NCBI GenBank assembly: GCA_036971475.1
Contig: JBAIZL010000005.1
Coordinates: forward strand, 62,764,155 to 62,828,154
Direction: 5' to 3'
Length of the DNA stretch: 64,000 bases
Source of the DNA: Prosapia bicincta
Lineage: Eukaryota > Arthropoda > Insecta > Hemiptera > Cercopidae
The notes beneath the pieces are model-generated. The model worked only from the letters and a program-made list of their open reading frames with translations. It had not been told where the DNA came from and ran no database searches. Positions 60,093 to 64,000 of the stretch are shown here, one piece after another; position 1 is the stretch's first letter; the number at the start of each line of letters is the position of its first letter. Position numbers and translations under genes: made by a program.

Positions 60093-60521
60093 TAAAATTA
60101 TTTCCATTATTAAAAAAAAATATTCAATAACTAAGTCCATTGGCTTCTTAGCTTAAATTACCATCACACTTTAAGCTAATTTTAAAATACCAAACTGAAG
60201 TAGAACAGTGTATTTCATATCGTCTTTAAAGTCCCGCTATATACAGTTGTATGCAAATATCCGTGATAGGCCCTAATCAATATATTGTAATGAATGAATA
60301 AGATTTTACATTTTGTTTGGTTATTTATGTTTTTAAAATATTCAGTTACTAATAAATTTAATAACAAATTTCATTTTTAGACACGAAATAACTTTTTGTT
60401 AGGACTAATAATTTTTAAAAAAATAAAATAAATCTAATTAAAAAATTCAGTACTATATTGTAAAGGAATTAGAACATTATATGTAGTTAATGTCATACAA
60501 AAAGAACACAGACACAATCTG

Positions 60522-60578
<57 letters not shown>
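60522..60578. repeat. (TA)n microsatellite
   Basis: About 56 bp of TA, 400 bp upstream of the CRTC start. Confidence 0.95.
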
Positions 60579-60580
<2 letters not shown>

Positions 60581-60969
60581 ATGTTGCCAACACTAAAATA
60601 CTTTTATTATACTACCTTTGCCACGCCAATAATTTTCTGTTAATGATTTTTAAAAAAAATTAAGAGTGAAAAGTCTTTTTAAGTTCTTCTAATAAGGGTT
60701 TAATATTTTTTTAAACTGACAATTTAAATTTCAATAATAACTTACATAAATATATAAATACAATAATCTACAAATTTATTACAAAATAAATATAATTTTC
60801 CTTATTAAATACCTAATAAAAATTATACAAGCAAAATCTTCAACATTTACTTGTGTTATAATATAAAAGTTTGAAAAACGACAATATTTGAAATACAATC
60901 TCCTTGGGATCACCAGAAAACAACAACAGCCCGTGGTCTGCCAAAAAATTGAAAAACTAAGCAGCCATC

Positions 60970-61083
60970 ATGGCGAATCCTAGGAAATTTAGTGAAAAGA
61001 TAGCCCTTCATAATCAAAAACAAGCAGAAGAAACTGCAGCATTTGAGAAAATTATGAGGGAAGTCTCGGATGCTACCAGTAAA
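60970..61083 (+). CDS. Crtc: CREB-regulated transcription coactivator (CRTC/TORC), first coding exon
   Basis: CRTC proteins bind the CREB bZIP domain and activate cAMP-responsive genes; phosphorylation holds them in the cytoplasm. The exon encodes 38 residues: [20 protein letters not shown], then [18 protein letters not shown], ending at donor gtgagt (61084). [19 protein letters not shown] is the hallmark CREB-binding coiled-coil start of the family. ATG is at 60970-60972, preceded by an upstream stop in frame. The rest of the gene is beyond 64000; the 2.9 kb that follow are intron 1. Confidence 0.92.
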
Positions 61084-62541
61084 GTGAGTAGTTTTTTTAT
61101 TTCAACTTTTGTTTAATTGGGTGGCCTCTTCCAATATAAACAAGTGTTTAGGTCTTATCATAGGCTCAAAACATGATTTTAGTACACCTATTCTCTGTTA
61201 TCTATGTGTATGCTATTTTTGCGGTTTATTGAGGGGGCTTGATGTGTTAAGGTTTTTTCTTTTGAAAAATTTACAAACCTTAAATTGATGTTCAGATTTT
61301 TTCATGGTGTTATATAAACCTAAGGTTATTTTTGCTCTTTAAAATTGCCATTTTCCTGTGTTTGCAACAGTTTAAAGTTCATAGTATTTATCTTCATTGT
61401 TTATAAACATTAAGAAACCTGGTAATGAAATATAAATGAACTTTCCCTGAGAAATAGCTTATACAATTTTAATTGTGCTTATAACCTGTATTTCCTATCT
61501 ACAAATTGTATGCAGGTGAATATACATATATTTATCACTTTATCCCTTTTTAAAACCTCTGTAAAAAATTAATGGCAATAATAGGCATTTCTAAGAAGCA
61601 ATTAAAAGTAATGTTTTTTTTCTGTTTTTGATTCTTTTTGGAAAACAAAACCCATAGTTTAATTTTTTTTAGCTCCTTTGCATGTAATTTGATTATTTAA
61701 GAGTTATTTTACTTTTTAATGTTTTATATATCTTTATACTTGTGAAATCTTGGAACTGTTTTATTTGCACTTGTCATTTTATTAACATTTTAAAATCACA
61801 ACAATTTTATGCATGCAATTTTGTAGACATAATAATTTCTTTATTTTTTAAAATGGTTTTAGATAATACCAACATTGGGTATGCTACAAATAAGAAATGT
61901 CCCATAAATATATAGCTATAATTACAGCAGGTTACACAAATTTTAAATCCAATTAGGTTTTCATTAGATCGAAAAAAAAATTTTAAAGAAATCTTACATA
62001 GGATAAAGTTATAAAATTAGACAAAAACTAATAAGGTTAAAAATTGGCTGTATTACTACAAAATAAAACTTGAAATATATTGAAAACATTTTTGATATTT
62101 GTTCAAACAATTTTGTTCCCACTTATAATTAAAATGTTTTAAATATTTTTATAGGTATTAAACCTGTAAACAAATTTTATGTAATAATCATCGCTATCAA
62201 TTTTGTACTATTAAACATTATTGGCAGTCAGTATGACTATTGTATATAAAACAAGAAGTAAGATGTAAGAAGTAAGTAATAAGTAAGAAGTAATTTTATT
62301 ATAAATAATCTCTCAATGTGTGCTCTTTACATATATATAAAAGAAAACAAATTTTATTATTTGAGTTAGAAAAAGAATTCAAATTATTATGTGTACAATG
62401 AAGTCTGCAATTTTAAAAAAAGGATTTATTCATATCAGAATTCTTGGATTTTGTAGTCCTTTACTTTTGTTGAAACAAATTTACACAAAATTTATGTTCG
62501 GATAGTCGTAAATTAAGTTATTAATAGAATTATTTTCACAT

Positions 62542-62777
62542 TTGTTGATTCCATCTTCGCGTGAGCTACTAGTAATCACTTACACTTTTAAAATGTTTTA
62601 AACTTGCCTATAGTAGCACTTACTTTGCTTGTTGAGGACGGCCATTTCGGGAGATGTGTCCCTTAGTCCGAGTTACGGTCTGAGTTGACAAAGGGACACA
62701 TCTCCCGAAACGGCCGTCCTCAACAAGCAAAGTAAGTGCTACTATAGGCAAGTTTAAAACATTTTAAAAGTGTAAGT
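62542..62777 (+). mobile_element. Family B palindromic repeat, copy 4, 11-bp target duplication
   Basis: Flanked by aattattttca at 62531-62541 and 62778-62788. 236 bp. Left arm begins TTTGTTGATTCCATCTTCG; arms AACTTGCCTATAGTAGCACT and its complement. The best preserved member. A separate family A single arm lies just before it, at about 62450-62515. Confidence 0.8.
62684..62725 (+). ncRNA. Hammerhead-like motif, family B, best copy
   Basis: TGAG 62684-62687 pairs with CTCA 62722-62725. Junction TTGACAAA 62688-62695, stem II GGGA-CACATC-TCCC, GAA 62710-62712, ACGGCCGT 62713-62720 (perfect palindrome), C17 at 62721. The core has U at C3 and A at G8. Confidence 0.5.
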
Positions 62778-63114
62778 AATTATTTTCAGCTGTAATAGGT
62801 TAGGTTGTTGGCTACATCCTTTTATTTGTATTTAAAATTTTTCAGTATATTTGTTAATAAAATGTTTTAAATAATGGTATAGTTTATAGATATAAATTCA
62901 GCCTCTGTTACTGTAATGTAATCTATTTTTATAAAAGAAAATGTCCTGACAAACTGATTCATAATCAAAGCAGAACCCACTCTGTATTGAAATTTAAAGG
63001 GCACCTTCTGTTAGTAATATAAAGTCACTGCCAAGAAAGGATTTTTCAAAATTTCAGTTGAGATTTTTTTAAAAAGTTGTAATTTTTAATAATTCTTAGA
63101 TTTTAATTCAAGTT

Positions 63115-64000
63115 ACTAAATGCTGTGTTAGAAATATAGTAGTGTTTTCTAAATAAATTAAGTATTTAATCAATTTAAATTTCGGTAATTATCGACTAAC
63201 ACTCCGATCGGCGAAATATTTTTTTTCACTGATAGATTTGACATTGCTGAACACGAATCTGAAGTTATTTTTAATGGCAAACACATATTAACCAAAGAAA
63301 ACCAGGCCAGGTCAGGGTAGGTTGTTATTATTATTTTTTAAATGTGTTTGGAGGTAAAAAAAACTTCAGAATCTTGTTCAGAAAGGTCAAATTGATCAGG
63401 AAAATTAAAATTTTGCCGATTGGAGCGGTAGTCGCTAATCTTAATAATTATCTAAATTACTGCAATGAAACTAACCTTTCATATTTAAAAATTGTATTAT
63501 TTAATCATTTTTACTTATTGTGAGTATAAGGTATATCTTATAAAGCAAATACCTCCTCTATTGATTTTTAATAATTATTTAGAATACAATTTAACTGGCT
63601 GAATGCTTGGATAGAAAAGTAGTAGTATATTCTAAATAAATTCAATCAATTTAATTGATTTTCTTTATATTTACATGTGCCATCTATCATAGGATAGATG
63701 TATTATGCCAGAAACCTTTCATATTTTTAATGATAATTTATTTTTCTCAATTTACTTCAATTTTAGTGACTAAATGCTTGCATAGAAAAGTAGTAGCATT
63801 ACCTAAGTGATTTGGAGATTTAATTTATTTGATTTTCTGTTATGCTAGAAAAAAATCAACAATGAAAAATTGTGCAATGAAATAGTGTTTTTCCTTAATT
63901 TAAGTATCAGATTTACATTATGAAATGATTACGCCATCTATTTATTTATTAGTTTCCTATATTACAATGTGAGTGACTGAGTGCTCGGTTAGAAAAGTAG
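63115..64000. repeat. Degenerate direct repeats in CRTC intron 1
   Basis: A unit resembling GACTAAATGCTTGCATAGAA followed by aagtagtag recurs at about 63115, 63595, 63772 and 63970, each followed by sequence like ATTTAATCAATTTAA/GATTTTCT. Spacing is irregular (about 180-480 bp). It runs past the window end. Confidence 0.5.
63188..63455. mobile_element. Foldback MITE
   Basis: Left arm TAATTATCGACTAACACTCC, GATCGGCGAAAT, GCTGAACACGAATCTGAAG. Right arm reversed gives GACTACCGCTCC, AATCGGCAAAAT, CTGAACAAGATTCTGAAG. About 85-bp arms, roughly 75-80% alike. Confidence 0.6.

Larger units (their letters stand above)
61084..64000. other. CRTC intron 1 (continues past the window)
   Basis: AT-rich, no exon recognised. 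Contains family B copy 4, a foldback element and degenerate direct repeats, listed separately. Confidence 0.6.

Overview
The window looks like an AT-rich nuclear genome segment from an arthropod, most likely an insect. It has long introns, GT-AG splice sites and a p97/VCP gene of insect TER94 type (insect-like [14 protein letters not shown] segment, DDDLYS C-terminus). It also has an insect-type CRTC N-terminus and is crowded with Penelope-like elements (PLEs), mariner, piggyBac-type, hAT-type and LINE remnants. It is not prokaryotic: there are no operons, CRISPR arrays or rRNA, and I saw no tRNA.

Host genes. (1) 567-4427, plus strand: the last three coding exons of cyclin-Q (CCNQ, the CDK10 cyclin); the 5' part lies outside the window. 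(2) 10337-45580, minus strand: a complete TER94/VCP AAA+ ATPase gene. Thirteen coding exons join in frame to 802 codons plus a stop, with no lesion. (3) 60970-61083, plus strand: first coding exon of the CREB-regulated transcription coactivator CRTC, whose remainder lies beyond the window. TER94 and CRTC are divergent, about 15.4 kb apart. CCNQ and TER94 are convergent.

Mobile DNA. The last TER94 intron (10434-21736) holds a piggyBac-type MITE, an array of PLE end fragments set in (TA)n tracts, and two nearly identical PLE copies head to head (14278-17188 minus; 17190-20486 plus). One copy has an intact 857-codon ORF (reverse transcriptase plus GIY-YIG endonuclease); the other differs by a 1-nt homopolymer deletion. 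A second PLE family (called D here) has fragments at 2.1, 12.4-13.6, 20.5-21.2 and 32.4 kb. Other TER94 introns hold a hAT-type element (21991-23099), a TTAA-flanked piggyBac-type element (25699-26873), a PLE relic (28.3-28.9 kb), a frameshifted mariner with intact terminal inverted repeats (30163-31483), a second TTAA MITE (33327-33917) and a foldback element (44.05-44.66 kb). The TER94-CRTC interval holds a decayed LINE (47.4-51.2 kb), a second LINE relic, PLE relics, a LINE with a 13-bp target duplication inserted inside a PLE-like repeat (55.55-56.62 kb), and a set of small palindromic repeats.

Most interesting signal. Several unrelated-looking repeat families (called A, B, C, D here) carry the same 40-46 nt RNA-like design. 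Stem I strands flank an 8-nt junction, a short stem II, GAA, a self-complementary 6-8 nt stem III, and C. Family A (58 kb) has the exact hammerhead core CTGATGA. Families B, C and D have a variant core in which the C3 and G8 positions are changed together to U and A. In the full-length PLE this motif overlaps the ORF stop codon and recurs at an exact 2700/2701-bp period, so self-cleavage would release unit-length element RNA. PLE hammerheads are known in general; the variant core and the small palindromic carriers are what deserve a second look. All motif calls were made by eye, with no folding or database search.
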